Origin: an uncultured Bacteroidota bacterium
GTDB lineage: Bacteria; Bacteroidota; Bacteroidia; Flavobacteriales; Flavobacteriaceae
Assembly (NCBI GenBank): GCA_913062555.1
Contig: CAJXVU010000007.1
Span: forward strand, 43,971-107,970
Reading direction: 5' to 3'
DNA: 64,000 bases
In this document: piece after piece, positions 1-9,087 of the stretch
Numbering within the stretch: the first letter of the stretch is position 1
Layout: every line of letters starts with the position of its first letter
Position numbers and translations under genes: made by a program
The notes under the pieces: generated by a model
What the model was told of the DNA's origin: nothing
The model's database searches: none
Seen by the model: only the letters and a program-made list of their open reading frames with translations

Positions 1-1
1 T

Positions 2-1714
2 AAGGTTTTAGACAAAGCAAACTCTTGGCTAAGCCCTACTTTTGACGCTAAAACTCAACAAGATATAAAAGAACTTATTGCCTCTAAACCAAATGAGCTC
101 AACGAAAGTTTTTACAAGGATTTAGAATTTGGAACCGGCGGCATGCGAGGCGTAATGGGAGTTGGTACAAATCGAATTAATAAATATACACTTGGGAAAA
201 ACACCCAAGGACTCAGTAATTATTTACATGAAAAGTTTCCAAATGAAAATTTAAAAGCGGCCATCGCTTTTGACTGTAGGCACAATAGTAAAACATTTGC
301 TAAAATAGTTGCAGATGTCTTTTCTGCCAATAACATAGAAGTCTTTTTATTTGAAGATTTACGACCAACACCAGAATTATCTTTTGCCTTAAAACATCTT
401 AACTGTCATTGTGGTATCGTGCTAACAGCATCTCATAACCCTCCTGAATATAATGGCTATAAAGTATATTGGCAAGACGGCGGACAATTAGTACCCCCTC
501 AAGATGCAGAAATAATTGCAGAGATAAACGACTTGGAATATTCCGAAATTAAGTTTGAAGCAAATAATGACATTATAAATTATGTTGGAGAAGAATTAGA
601 TAATGTATTTATAGATGCCTCTGTTGCAAATGGCAGTTTCAATACAGATAAGGTTGCCAAAAGAAATTTGAATGTTGTTTTTACATCATTACACGGAACG
701 TCTATTACCATAATTCCAGAAACTTTTAAACGTGCTGGCTATACGAATGTTCATATTGTTAAAGAACAAGAAGTACCAAATGGGGATTTTCCAACGGTTA
801 TATCTCCAAATCCAGAAGAACCTGAAGCACTAAAAATGGCTTTAGATTTGGCAAATACAGTGCAGGGAGATATCGTTATTGGTACAGATCCTGATAGTGA
901 TCGTGTTGGTATTGCCGTGCGAAATCTCGATAATGAACTGGTCTTACTAAACGGAAATCAAACCATGGTTATGATGACCGATTTCTTATTAAAACAATGG
1001 CAACAACAAGACAAAATTAAAGGCAAAGAATTTATTGGTTCTACTATAGTTTCTACACCAATGATGTCTCAACTTACATCACATTACAATGTAGAATGTA
1101 AAATTGGCCTAACTGGTTTTAAATGGATTGCCAAAATGATTAAAGATTTTCCTGAGTTAGACTTTATTGGTGGTGGTGAAGAAAGTTTTGGTTTTATGGT
1201 TGGTGATTTTGTGAGAGATAAAGATGCGGTAACAGCGGCACTTTTAGCTTGTGAAATTGCAGCTCAAGCAAAAGTTAATGGAAGCTCATTTTATAAAGAG
1301 TTAATCCAACTTTACACAAGGCATGGTTTTTATAAAGAGCGACTAATTTCAATGACTAAAAAAGGCATTGAAGGCGCTCAAGAAATTAAACAAATGATGG
1401 TTGATGCCCGTAACAATCCATTACAGGAAGTAAATGGCTCAAAAGTAGTGCTAATTGAAGATTACCAATTATCCTTAGCAAAAAATAAAGCTACTGGAAA
1501 TGAATCGGTATTAGACGTACCTAAATCGAATGTTCTCATCTATTATACTGAAGATGGAAGTAAAATTGCATTGCGCCCAAGTGGAACTGAACCAAAAATT
1601 AAATTCTATATTAGCGTAAACATGCCGTTAACTTCTGAAAAAGATTTTGTTAAAACCGAAGCTTTATTAGAAGCAAAAATTGACGCTATAATTAATGATA
1701 TGAAACTTAATTAA
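2..1714 (+). CDS. Phosphoglucomutase/phosphomannomutase family protein (5' end outside window)
   Basis: Alpha-D-phosphohexomutase that interconverts hexose-1- and hexose-6-phosphates in the cytoplasm. The frame is open back to base 2 and reads ...[14 protein letters not shown] across the first in-window ATG at 143, so that ATG is internal and the gene begins before the window. Visible family hallmarks are the phosphoserine loop [13 protein letters not shown] (Ser codon 431-433), the metal-binding loop [12 protein letters not shown] near 883-918, the sugar-binding GGGEESFG near 1170, and the phosphate-binding [11 protein letters not shown] near the C-terminus. The stop codon overlaps the next gene's ATG by one base (TAATG), so translation with the ABC exporter is probably coupled. 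The family is clear; phosphoglucomutase versus phosphomannomutase preference cannot be read by eye. Confidence 0.95.
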   Translation, partial: KVLDKANSWLSPTFDAKTQQDIKELIASKPNELNESFYKDLEFGTGGMRGVMGVGTNRINKYTLGKNTQGLSNYLHEKFPNENLKAAIAFDCRHNSKTFAKIVADVFSANNIEVFLFEDLRPTPELSFALKHLNCHCGIVLTASHNPPEYNGYKVYWQDGGQLVPPQDAEIIAEINDLEYSEIKFEANNDIINYVGEELDNVFIDASVANGSFNTDKVAKRNLNVVFTSLHGTSITIIPETFKRAGYTNVHIVKEQEVPNGDFPTVISPNPEEPEALKMALDLANTVQGDIVIGTDPDSDRVGIAVRNLDNELVLLNGNQTMVMMTDFLLKQWQQQDKIKGKEFIGSTIVSTPMMSQLTSHYNVECKIGLTGFKWIAKMIKDFPELDFIGGGEESFGFMVGDFVRDKDAVTAALLACEIAAQAKVNGSSFYKELIQLYTRHGFYKERLISMTKKGIEGAQEIKQMMVDARNNPLQEVNGSKVVLIEDYQLSLAKNKATGNESVLDVPKSNVLIYYTEDGSKIALRPSGTEPKIKFYISVNMPLTSEKDFVKTEALLEAKIDAIINDMKLN

Positions 1715-3537
1715 TGGAATATTTCAAACAAATATTACGCTTTGCTAAGCCATATAAACGATTTGCAATTTTAAATATTATCGCAAATATATTTTATGCC
1801 TTGTTTGGAACATTATCAATGATTTCTTTGTTCCCAATGCTCAAAGTATTATTTGCTAAGACTGATGAGTTACACACAAAACCTTTATGGGAAGGCATTG
1901 GCAAAATAACGAGTTACGGCGAGCAATATTTAAATTATTTTGTAACCCAAAAGAAGGCAGAAGGAAATGATGATGTTCTTATTTTCATGGTAGTTCTTGT
2001 AGTTAGTACATTCCTTTTAAAGAACTTATTTAGTTATTTGGCAATGTATTTCATCACTTTTTTAAGAAATGGAGTTTTAAAAGATATGCGAAATGAACTC
2101 TATAAAAAAATTACATCTTTACCTTTAGCATTCTACTCTGAAAAACGCAAAGGAGATACAATGTCACGAATTTCAACAGATGTTTTAGAAATTCAACATT
2201 CTTTCTTGTCCATTTTAGAGCTTATTGTAAGAGAACCATTGATGATTGTCTTTACTATTATTTCAATGTTTCTGATAAGCGCAAAGCTTACGCTCTTTGT
2301 ATTTATATTTATTCCAATCTCTGGTTTTTTAATTTCTTTAATTGGAAAAACTTTAAAACGTAAATCGGATAGAGTACAAAAAGAACAAGGCTTATTTCTA
2401 TCAATAGTAGATGAAACACTTGGAGGTTTAAAAGTAATTAAAGGCTTTAATGGTGAAAAAATATTTGGTCGGAAATTTCAAGAATCAACATCCAGATTTT
2501 ATAAGTTTTCAAATTCCTTATTGAATCGTCAAAATCTTGCTGGCCCAACCAGTGAGTTCTTAGGAATAACAGTCATTGCAGTGCTTTTGTGGTATGGCGG
2601 ACGAATGGTTCTTAATGATGGCTCCCTGGATCCCGGTTTATTCTTAGTATACATGGGTCTAGCTTACAATATTCTAACTCCAGCAAAAGCAATAAGTAAA
2701 GCGAGTTATAAAGTAAAAAAAGGAAATGCAGCTGCAGAAAGAGTTCTTGAAATATTGAATACAGAATCGCCCTTAAAAGACAAAGCTGATGCCGTTGAAA
2801 AAGATGGATTTAACACTTCAATCGCCCTGGAGCATGTCTCGTTTAAATATGAAGACGATTATGTTTTAAAAGACTTCTCAATTAAAATCGAAAAAGGAAA
2901 AACGCTCGCACTTGTTGGGCAATCTGGAAGTGGAAAAAGTACAATCGCCAATCTTGTCACACGCTTTTACGATGTTAGCAAAGGTAAAATTATCATAGAC
3001 GGTCAAGATATAAGAGATTTAACCAAGCATTCACTTCGTGAACTTATGGGGTTAGTCACTCAAGATTCTATTTTATTTAATGATACTGTAAAGAATAATA
3101 TTCTTTTAGGCAAAGAAGACGCTACAGATGAAGCCGTGATAGAAGCACTAAAAATAGCGAATGCCTGGGAGTTTGTAAAAGACCTACCTCTAGGCATAGA
3201 GACTAATATTGGTGATTCAGGGAATAAACTCTCTGGGGGACAAAAGCAACGCTTGAGTATAGCGCGGGCCGTACTTAAAAACCCACCAATCATGATTTTA
3301 GATGAGGCCACCTCAGCTCTAGATACAGAAAGTGAGCGTTTAGTACAAGTGGCACTAGAAAACATGATGAAAAATAGAACTTCCATCGTAATCGCCCATC
3401 GACTCTCAACCATCCAAAATGCGGATACAATTGTTGTTATGCAAAAAGGTAAGATTGTGGAACAAGGCAAACATCAGGAATTATTAGAACAAAATGGTGT
3501 CTATCGTTCTCTGGTTCAAATGCAATCCATTCAGTAA
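1714..3537 (+). CDS. MsbA-like ABC exporter (permease fused to ATPase)
   Basis: A 607-residue half-transporter of the type IV exporter fold, working as a homodimer in the inner membrane. An N-terminal region of about six hydrophobic helices (to about residue 330) is followed by a nucleotide-binding domain. That domain has Walker A GQSGSGKST (402-410), signature LSGGQKQR (506-513), Walker B IMILDEATSALD (Asp530, Glu531) and the switch His562 in IVIAHRLST. Length and layout match lipid A/phospholipid flippases of the MsbA group, but drug or peptide exporters share the architecture, so the substrate is open. It begins inside the mutase stop codon and is followed by a strong hairpin terminator, so the two genes form the end of one transcription unit. 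Confidence 0.93.
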   Translation: MEYFKQILRFAKPYKRFAILNIIANIFYALFGTLSMISLFPMLKVLFAKTDELHTKPLWEGIGKITSYGEQYLNYFVTQKKAEGNDDVLIFMVVLVVSTFLLKNLFSYLAMYFITFLRNGVLKDMRNELYKKITSLPLAFYSEKRKGDTMSRISTDVLEIQHSFLSILELIVREPLMIVFTIISMFLISAKLTLFVFIFIPISGFLISLIGKTLKRKSDRVQKEQGLFLSIVDETLGGLKVIKGFNGEKIFGRKFQESTSRFYKFSNSLLNRQNLAGPTSEFLGITVIAVLLWYGGRMVLNDGSLDPGLFLVYMGLAYNILTPAKAISKASYKVKKGNAAAERVLEILNTESPLKDKADAVEKDGFNTSIALEHVSFKYEDDYVLKDFSIKIEKGKTLALVGQSGSGKSTIANLVTRFYDVSKGKIIIDGQDIRDLTKHSLRELMGLVTQDSILFNDTVKNNILLGKEDATDEAVIEALKIANAWEFVKDLPLGIETNIGDSGNKLSGGQKQRLSIARAVLKNPPIMILDEATSALDTESERLVQVALENMMKNRTSIVIAHRLSTIQNADTIVVMQKGKIVEQGKHQELLEQNGVYRSLVQMQSIQ

Positions 3538-3554
3538 TTTTTATAGAAAATAAA

Positions 3555-3588
3555 AAAAGGATGAAGTCAAACTTCATCCTTTTCTTTG
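3555..3588 (+). terminator. Intrinsic terminator after ABC exporter
   Basis: A perfect 13-bp stem (AAAAGGATGAAGT / ACTTCATCCTTTT) with a CAA loop, running into CTTTG, 17 bases after the exporter stop. It ends the mutase-exporter transcript. Confidence 0.85.
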
Positions 3589-3695
3589 TATCACCAACAT
3601 TTGGGGAAGGTTGGCAATTTCATTTAGTAGGTTAAGATGCTGTAAACTTAAAACAAATAATTCAAACTACAAAGAAAAAAGTGTATTTTATCGAC

Positions 3696-3703
3696 TATTT
3701 TTG
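3696..3703 (+). promoter_or_regulatory. Candidate -7 box for ECF sigma gene; only signal in the 3538-3844 gap
   Basis: TATTTTTG fits the Bacteroidota housekeeping -7 consensus TAnnTTTG; no TTG -33 element sits at the usual spacing. The 307-base gap 3538-3844 otherwise holds the upstream terminator and a 12-mer direct repeat, TTTTGCATTTAA, at 3699-3710 and 3747-3758. No gene is seen in the gap. Confidence 0.4.
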
Positions 3704-3844
3704 CATTTAATCGATGTTTAATATCGTAACAGCCTGATTTAGTGACTTTTGCATTTAAGAAGGAAATCGTAAATATTTCAAAAAAAATACATCCCAATTA
3801 AACTTTTCTTAAATTGATAGGTCTAAAGAAGAAATTGTTTTTTT

Positions 3845-4387
3845 GTGAATCACGAAAAAGAACTGCTATCACAACTTAAATCCACCCAATCCAGGGAGAG
3901 CGCTTTTAGAGAATTAATTTCTCTCTATAAAGAACGCTTGTATTGGCATATTCGAAAAATCGTCATTTCACATGATGATACTGATGATGTACTTCAGAAC
4001 ACATTTATCAAAATATTTAAAAATATAGAGAAATTTAAAGGAGATAGCAAATTGTACTCATGGATGTATCGCATTGCCACGAATGAAGCGATTACGTTTC
4101 TAAACAAAAATGCCAAACGCTTACAAATTACAAGTGAAGAAGTACAAAATCACGCCGTAAATAACTTAAGGGCCGATGTCTATTTTGAAGGGGATGAGAT
4201 TCAATTAAAATTACAACAAGCTATTGCAGCACTCCCTCAAAAACAACAACTTGTTTTTAACATGAAATATTTCGATGATATAAAGTATAAAGACATGTCA
4301 GAAATTTTAAAAACTAGTGAGGGCGCCTTAAAAGCATCGTATCATATTGCAGTAAAAAAAATAGAACAGTATTTAATTGGAAATTAA
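3845..4387 (+). CDS. ECF-type RNA polymerase sigma factor (cassette 1)
   Basis: A 180-residue sigma-70 family factor with the two-domain ECF layout. Region 2 spans roughly residues 20-85, with the core-binding/-10 segment around DDTDDVLQNTFIKIFKN and then YSWMYRIATNEAI. Region 4 spans roughly residues 118-175 (ALPQKQQLVFNMKYFDD... and the helix-turn-helix YKDMSEILKTSEGALKASYH). The reading frame opens with GTG (3845); no in-frame ATG precedes region 2, so GTG is accepted. The next genes encode a small membrane protein and a periplasmic Spy-like protein, the usual partners for anti-sigma control. It likely responds to an envelope signal; the regulon is unknown. Confidence 0.92.
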   Translation: MNHEKELLSQLKSTQSRESAFRELISLYKERLYWHIRKIVISHDDTDDVLQNTFIKIFKNIEKFKGDSKLYSWMYRIATNEAITFLNKNAKRLQITSEEVQNHAVNNLRADVYFEGDEIQLKLQQAIAALPQKQQLVFNMKYFDDIKYKDMSEILKTSEGALKASYHIAVKKIEQYLIGN

Positions 4388-4422
4388 ACCTTTTACAATT
4401 AATTGAGTCTAACAAAGTGATA

Positions 4423-4926
4423 ATGAATAAAAATTTAGATAACATAGAAAATACAGGTTTTAATATCCCTGAAGATTATTTTAAATCTTTAGAGGACCAA
4501 ATCATGAATACTATTAATAGTAAAGGCGCTCTAGAGTCAATTGAAAGTACTGGATTTGAGATGCCTGAATCTTATTTAAATTCTGTGGAAGCTGCTGTTT
4601 TTAGTAAACTTTCTAAAAACGATAACTCAAAAGTAATCTCTATTTTTAACCGTCGTAATTTATTATATCTTTCGGGAGTTGCAGCCGCAGTACTTCTGTT
4701 TTTTAGTTTAATTTTCAACAACAATACAATTACAATTGAAAATATAAATATTGAATTGGTTGAAACCTATATTATTAATGAAGATTTAGATTCTTATGAC
4801 ATTGCTGCATTATTAGATGATGACGAATTAGAAAATGCTTTGTACCTTCAAAATATAATTATGGACGAGACTTTAGAGGACTATTTACTAGAAAACACCA
4901 CAATAGAAGATCTGTTAATAGAATAA
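4423..4926 (+). CDS. Single-pass membrane protein, putative anti-sigma factor with duplicated N-terminal motif
   Basis: A 167-residue protein with a cytoplasmic N-terminus, one transmembrane helix at about residues 77-95 (YLSGVAAAVLLFFSLIF) and a very acidic outer tail. ATG 4423 is preferred to a GTG two codons upstream. The N-terminus holds two copies of one motif at a 32-residue period: IENTGFNIPEDYFKSLE (8-24) and IESTGFEMPESYLNSVE (40-56), 10 of 17 identical. Single GF-x-(V/I)PE-x-Y-F motifs often open small Bacteroidota proteins encoded after ECF sigma genes. Position, 35 bases after the sigma gene, and topology suggest an anti-sigma role, but no zinc-binding anti-sigma domain is visible. 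Confidence 0.7.
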   Translation: MNKNLDNIENTGFNIPEDYFKSLEDQIMNTINSKGALESIESTGFEMPESYLNSVEAAVFSKLSKNDNSKVISIFNRRNLLYLSGVAAAVLLFFSLIFNNNTITIENINIELVETYIINEDLDSYDIAALLDDDELENALYLQNIIMDETLEDYLLENTTIEDLLIE

Positions 4927-4963
4927 CTAAAATGTTGTTCTACTACATTAAATAAACAAATAC

Positions 4964-5428
4964 ATGAAACGATTCCTCCCTTTATTATTATTCATATTCA
5001 CTCTTAGTGCTTTTGGGCAATCTAACAGGTCTGAAAGACACGAAAAAATAAAAGTCTTAAAAGTTGCTTTTATAACCGAGAAGTTAAATTTATCTGAATT
5101 AGAAGCTCAAAAATTCTGGCCTATTTATAATGTTTTTGATGATAAGACCTCAAAAATAAAATATCAAGATATGCGTAAAATGCGCTATGAACTTAGAGAA
5201 GGTGGTAAAACGCTTACCGATGCACAAGCCAACAATTTATTAGATCGTTTTATTGAAGCTGAAGATAAACTACATAAAGAACGGGTTTTATTAGTTAAAA
5301 AATTACGTCAGGTTATTTCCGCTAAAAAAATCATTTTACTTAAATCTTCTGAAGACGATTTTAATAGAAAAATGTTAGAACAATATAAAAAACGTCGTGA
5401 GCAAAGAAAGAAAAACAAAAAGCCATAA
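4964..5428 (+). CDS. Exported Spy/CpxP-like protein, putative sensor of ECF sigma factor
   Basis: A 154-residue protein with a signal peptide (MKRFLPLLLFIFTLSAFGQ) followed by an all-helical, highly charged mature part. It reads LNLSELEAQKFWPIYNVFDD, then LTDAQANNLLDRFIEAEDKLHKER and a Lys/Arg-rich tail (KKRREQRKKNKKP). The pattern of paired L(T/S)xxQ/E-type helices resembles the Spy/CpxP periplasmic chaperone-sensor group, which in flavobacteria commonly follows an ECF sigma and a membrane protein. It is third in the cassette 3845-5428. The role as stress sensor is inferred from context and family shape. Confidence 0.7.
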   Translation: MKRFLPLLLFIFTLSAFGQSNRSERHEKIKVLKVAFITEKLNLSELEAQKFWPIYNVFDDKTSKIKYQDMRKMRYELREGGKTLTDAQANNLLDRFIEAEDKLHKERVLLVKKLRQVISAKKIILLKSSEDDFNRKMLEQYKKRREQRKKNKKP

Positions 5429-5441
5429 AGCATTTACTTTT

Positions 5442-6494
5442 CTATTCTCTAAACTTAAGTTTACTAATCCGACCTCTTCCTGCAGCAAAGGCTGTAGAAT
5501 CATTAATAAACCGTAGTGTATAGAAGCTTTCATCACTTAAATGTGACCAAGTATTTCCACTATCACTGCTGTAATCAACACCTTTAAAACCAACTGAGAC
5601 TAACTCTTTTCCTTTCTTATTGGGAACGTACTGCACACAACTTCTATAATTAGGCGTTTGCCCTTTTGCCACAACTTGCCATGTTTTTCCACCGTCATTT
5701 GTTGCTATTTTATTATTTTCATTAGCGTCGGGAACGGTGTAATCACCACCAATAGCAAATCCATTTAGGTCGTCATAAAAATCAATGGAATACATGCCTG
5801 TTGTGTTTTTGCCTTGAATAATTGGAGTCTCAAAAACTTCCCAGCTATACCCTTTATCTCCTGAATATAAAACTCGGCTAGAGATCCCACCAGTCGCAAT
5901 CCATGTATGATCACCATAAATAGCGATATTAGTATTGCTGGCAGCAAAAGCTGCTTCTCCATCATTTGCACTAGGTAAATCTGTACAAGAAAGTTTAGTC
6001 CAAGTATTCCCACCATTTCGGGTTACAATGATACTTATACACCCATCTGTTGGATCACCCATAGCAATTCCTTCTTTGTCATTCCAAAATTTCATAGCAT
6101 CATAAAATGCATTTGGATGATTTTCTTTATAAACCACATCCATTTTTCCGTTAGTTCCTGTTTTATACAATAATGTTGGACTCCCTACACTTATCATAAA
6201 AAAATCGGTAGCCGTATGCGCTATTGCTCTAAATTCTAATTTTAGCGTATCGTATATTTGGTTTGAGACCAACCATGTATTATCACTCGCGTTTCTCATC
6301 CCGAAAGTCCCCTTATTTGCCGCAAATGCGAGACTCCCATCATTTAATACGTCTATTGCCCTAATACTTAATAACGAATCATTTAATACATCTTCAAATT
6401 CAATATTTGTGATATATCGAGGCGAAATTTCTTCTTTTGTTTTACAAGAACATATTAATGCAAAAACGAATAACAATATAACTTTGTTCATCAT
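5442..6494 (-). CDS. Ycf48/BNR-like beta-propeller lipoprotein
   Basis: About 350 residues. ATG 6494 (or the next codon, 6491) is chosen because it places a proper lipoprotein signal, MNKVILLFVFALICSC, at the N-terminus; an upstream ATG at 6533 would add a non-signal extension. The mature protein has repeated Asp-box-like strands: TRNGGNTWTKL, SGDKGYSWEVF, TNDGGKTWQVV and SSDSGNTWSHL. These are typical of seven-bladed Ycf48/oxidoreductase-like propellers. Such surface lipoproteins are common in Flavobacteriaceae, usually with unknown ligands. It is encoded convergently to the first ECF cassette, 13 bases from its end. Confidence 0.8.
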   Translation of the reverse strand: MMNKVILLFVFALICSCKTKEEISPRYITNIEFEDVLNDSLLSIRAIDVLNDGSLAFAANKGTFGMRNASDNTWLVSNQIYDTLKLEFRAIAHTATDFFMISVGSPTLLYKTGTNGKMDVVYKENHPNAFYDAMKFWNDKEGIAMGDPTDGCISIIVTRNGGNTWTKLSCTDLPSANDGEAAFAASNTNIAIYGDHTWIATGGISSRVLYSGDKGYSWEVFETPIIQGKNTTGMYSIDFYDDLNGFAIGGDYTVPDANENNKIATNDGGKTWQVVAKGQTPNYRSCVQYVPNKKGKELVSVGFKGVDYSSDSGNTWSHLSDESFYTLRFINDSTAFAAGRGRISKLKFRE

Positions 6495-6514
6495 AATATA
6501 ATTTGTATAAATAT

Positions 6515-6546
6515 AAAAAAGCTTCGTGAGCAATCACAAAGCTTTT
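6515..6546 (-). terminator. Intrinsic terminator of the YHYH operon (leftward)
   Basis: Arms AAAAGCTT-c-GTGA and TCAC-a-AAGCTTTT form a 12-pair stem with one mismatch and a 4-base loop. Read on the minus strand it ends in TTTTTTATATTT. It lies about 75 bases past the 6622 gene and just upstream of the Ycf48-like gene. Confidence 0.7.
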
Positions 6547-6621
6547 AGCTTTTATTAATTCAATTCCTCAAACACCACAATTATCTTAGATTAGCTCTTG
6601 ACCTCTTCTATAAATTCCAAT

Positions 6622-7209
6622 TTAATTATTGAACTTGAAGGGACGTTTCAATTTAAATAAATTGACAATCAAACCCAATCCGACTAATATTATCCCCCAT
6701 TGATAAAATGCTAAACTCTTATTTGGTCTCCCAACAATTTCAAATAAACGGACATCCTTAGTTGTCGTATATTTAAAAGTTGAATTATCTAGCAAAATGC
6801 GATGATAATTCTCTTGATTATTATTAATATTAAATAAAATGGAATTAGAAATTTTGCTGATGTAATTTCCTTTAAAAATTAACTTGTATTTACCTTGATG
6901 GGCATGGTCTTCATCATTAATAGCCTTCACACTTAGTAACAACATAGGCCTATTATGTGTATCGAACATCCTTAAATTTAATTTTATATAATTAAATAGT
7001 GCATTTTCAAATTCATCTTTAGTCTTTGCATTATTTAATTCTGGGGAAAACTGAAGCAATGCATTTCTAATAGACCATGGAAACTCCGCTGTAATCTCAA
7101 CAGTACTTCCCTTTTCAAGAATATTAAAGTATGCCTTATCAGCATCATGTGCATACCCAACGTTATTGAATACACACATAAATATTAATGTAAAAATTAC
7201 TTTTTTCAT
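6622..7209 (-). CDS. Exported protein of unknown function with C-terminal membrane anchor
   Basis: 195 residues: signal peptide (MKKVIFTLIFMCVFNNVGYA), a beta-rich outer domain beginning HDADKAYFNILEKGSTVEITAE, and one transmembrane helix near residues 170-186 (FYQWGIILVGLGLIVNLF) followed by a short basic tail. The outer part looks like a secreted immunoglobulin-type or HupE-N-terminus-like fold, but no family is recognised with confidence. Its ATG begins exactly at the base after the upstream YHYH gene's stop, so the two are a coupled pair. His-rich stretches (DEDHAHQGK) could bind metal; this is a guess. Confidence 0.6.
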   Translation of the reverse strand: MKKVIFTLIFMCVFNNVGYAHDADKAYFNILEKGSTVEITAEFPWSIRNALLQFSPELNNAKTKDEFENALFNYIKLNLRMFDTHNRPMLLLSVKAINDEDHAHQGKYKLIFKGNYISKISNSILFNINNNQENYHRILLDNSTFKYTTTKDVRLFEIVGRPNKSLAFYQWGIILVGLGLIVNLFKLKRPFKFNN

Positions 7210-8184
7210 TTATCCGCCTATTCTAAAATCGTTAGATGGTGTCCCTTTAAAGGATCTCGGAATACTTGGAAACGCATCAGTAAGTACATAATAGAAAGTC
7301 CCATTAGGATACTCTGGAGTAACGCCAACACGTCCATTAATTTCGTCCAAGGTTCCTAATCCATCAACAAATTCATAATCATTAGAATACACGCCTGTAT
7401 ACTCCCCACAAGGTGATGTAATTCCATCTCCGGGACGATCTCCAGGTTTTAACTGATAGCTAGAAGTCATTTCTACAACCGTCGAACCATTATTCGAAGC
7501 ATCAACATAGGCATATTTATAATATATTGGAAAACCGTCAGCAGCATATCCAATTAATGTCATTGTATTCGAGGACACATTTAGGCTTTCCAAATAAAGT
7601 GATGGTTTACCATGATAATGGTATTTACCTTGAGGCTGCACATGAGCACTATTACAGTCTAATCCAATTTGAACATTAAGTGCTTCAAGATTCCATTCCC
7701 AATTGGCATTTGGAGTCATAAACCCTTCATGTGGAAAAGGTTCTGCAGCAACGGGATCTAATTCTACACCATTAAATAAAACGCCAAAAGAATATTGTGG
7801 ACCAGCCGTTGGACCGCTTCCAGAAGTTGATAATAAAGCTGTAAGACTATTGGCTTGGACTGGGCTTAAGGTAATGGTATAAGTTTCACTCTGTTCTGAA
7901 ATGGCATTTGGGTTTAACGATCCCGCAACGTTACCAAATAATCCAACCATATGATCAGGAATACTATTTGCAGAAATAACTCTATTTGTTGCCATTATTT
8001 GCTCACTATACCGAGTGGTAAAAGTCAACGTTTCATTACAGACGCCTCTCGAAGTGTCAATTACAATATCAGAAACACAATCTGACGATTCATCATTAAT
8101 CTCATCACTATCACTATTAGAACAAGCTATAAATACAATTATAGACAATACTAATAAACTTCTCAATTTCAATAATTTTTTCAT
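7210..8184 (-). CDS. YHYH domain lipoprotein
   Basis: About 324 residues. The ATG at 8184 is used because it gives a lipoprotein signal (MKKLLKLRSLLVLSIIVFIACS); a longer reading from 8220 adds 12 residues before it. The family signature is plain: GKYHYHGKPSLYLE, IGYAADGFPIYYKY, SSYQLKPGDRP, and the C-terminal ...YYVLTDAFPSIPRSFKGTP. YHYH proteins are exported and of unknown biochemical role; the clustered His residues suggest metal binding. It precedes the 6622 gene directly and lies downstream of the second ECF cassette on the same strand, so it may belong to that sigma factor's target set. Confidence 0.88.
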   Translation of the reverse strand: MKKLLKLRSLLVLSIIVFIACSNSDSDEINDESSDCVSDIVIDTSRGVCNETLTFTTRYSEQIMATNRVISANSIPDHMVGLFGNVAGSLNPNAISEQSETYTITLSPVQANSLTALLSTSGSGPTAGPQYSFGVLFNGVELDPVAAEPFPHEGFMTPNANWEWNLEALNVQIGLDCNSAHVQPQGKYHYHGKPSLYLESLNVSSNTMTLIGYAADGFPIYYKYAYVDASNNGSTVVEMTSSYQLKPGDRPGDGITSPCGEYTGVYSNDYEFVDGLGTLDEINGRVGVTPEYPNGTFYYVLTDAFPSIPRSFKGTPSNDFRIGG

Positions 8185-8265
8185 ACTCAAATATTTTATC
8201 CATTTATTATTTAGATACATTTAAGTATAAAAACTTGTGCTTGACTTTAAAAAACTTTTAATTAA

Positions 8266-8724
8266 TTAATTTAATCTTCTAGGCGGTGGTCTATTTCCAT
8301 CTCGATGTAAGGCATCTTTTATTAATTGATTAAATTTTCTTTTCTGACCGGAATCACATATATTTTGAATGGCCTGAAAGTGATAAAACATTTTCAAATC
8401 CTTTTCCTTCTCAAATTGGCCTATTTTATCAGTAATGATATCAATTTTCGAGCGATCAACATCTAACTTAGAAATATTACTAAACAGCTCATCTTTCAAT
8501 TGCTTAATAGCATCACTAATATGCCTCATATCTTTATGATGCTTTTCTCCTAGTAACCTAAATTGATCCATTTGACCCGCATTAAAGTCTAATTCATTCA
8601 CAACAAAGCTCATTGGATTTCCACCTTTTCTATGTGCTGGTTTATCAAAATGCCTAAAGAGAAAAAAACCATTAACAACAATTAAAAAAACTAGTAATAT
8701 ATAGAGGGTAATATTTTTCTTCAT
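8266..8724 (-). CDS. Periplasmic Spy/CnrX-like heavy-metal-sensor family protein (cassette 2)
   Basis: 152 residues: an uncleaved signal anchor (ITLYILLVFLIVVNGFFLF) followed by a helical, charged periplasmic part with the Spy-like segment LDFNAGQMDQFRLLGEKHHKDM and an Arg/Pro-rich tail (RPPPRR). The His cluster EKHHKDMRHIS could chelate metal, as in CnrX/ZraP relatives. It is encoded 12 bases after a small membrane protein and behind an ECF sigma gene. That is the same order as the cassette at 3845-5428, although the proteins differ in sequence and anchoring. Confidence 0.75.
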   Translation of the reverse strand: MKKNITLYILLVFLIVVNGFFLFRHFDKPAHRKGGNPMSFVVNELDFNAGQMDQFRLLGEKHHKDMRHISDAIKQLKDELFSNISKLDVDRSKIDIITDKIGQFEKEKDLKMFYHFQAIQNICDSGQKRKFNQLIKDALHRDGNRPPPRRLN

Positions 8725-8736
8725 GGTCGTATTATT

Positions 8737-9048
8737 TTAGTAAAAAATAGAGTCACTATTGGTGCTTGATATTTGAAAAACTTCAGCAAACTTGGAAACT
8801 TCTTCCTCATAATTTGAAGCTTTTAATTGAAATAGTACATACGCATTCACGAATAACACACAAATTAATGTTGCCAATTGAAGCCTCGGTGTAAACCATG
8901 ACCAATTTATTTGCGCCATTTCCTTTTCTTCAAAAAGAAGATTCATGGTTTTATCTTTAAAAAAAGAATTTACCTTAACTTTATTAATAGTCTCAATAAC
9001 ACTAAGTGTGTCTGCAATCTGGTCCTTTATATTCTCATTTGTGTTCAT
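8737..9048 (-). CDS. Small membrane protein, putative anti-sigma factor (cassette 2)
   Basis: 103 residues with a cytoplasmic N-terminal half (about 50 residues, including KVNSFFKDKTMNLLFEEKEMA), one transmembrane helix near residues 56-76 (LQLATLICVLFVNAYVLFQL) and a short acidic outer end. No recognised anti-sigma domain is seen. Position between an ECF sigma gene and a Spy-like gene argues for a partner of the sigma factor, equivalent to the 4423 protein though without its duplicated motif. Confidence 0.6.
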   Translation of the reverse strand: MNTNENIKDQIADTLSVIETINKVKVNSFFKDKTMNLLFEEKEMAQINWSWFTPRLQLATLICVLFVNAYVLFQLKASNYEEEVSKFAEVFQISSTNSDSIFY

Positions 9049-9087
9049 ATGTATTAATTTAGATGCAATAAATAATAATAACTTGCG

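Noticed and set aside
3060..3470. 136-codon minus-strand frame inside the ABC exporter
   Set aside because: Antisense to the conserved ATPase domain, which shows clear Walker and signature motifs on the plus strand.
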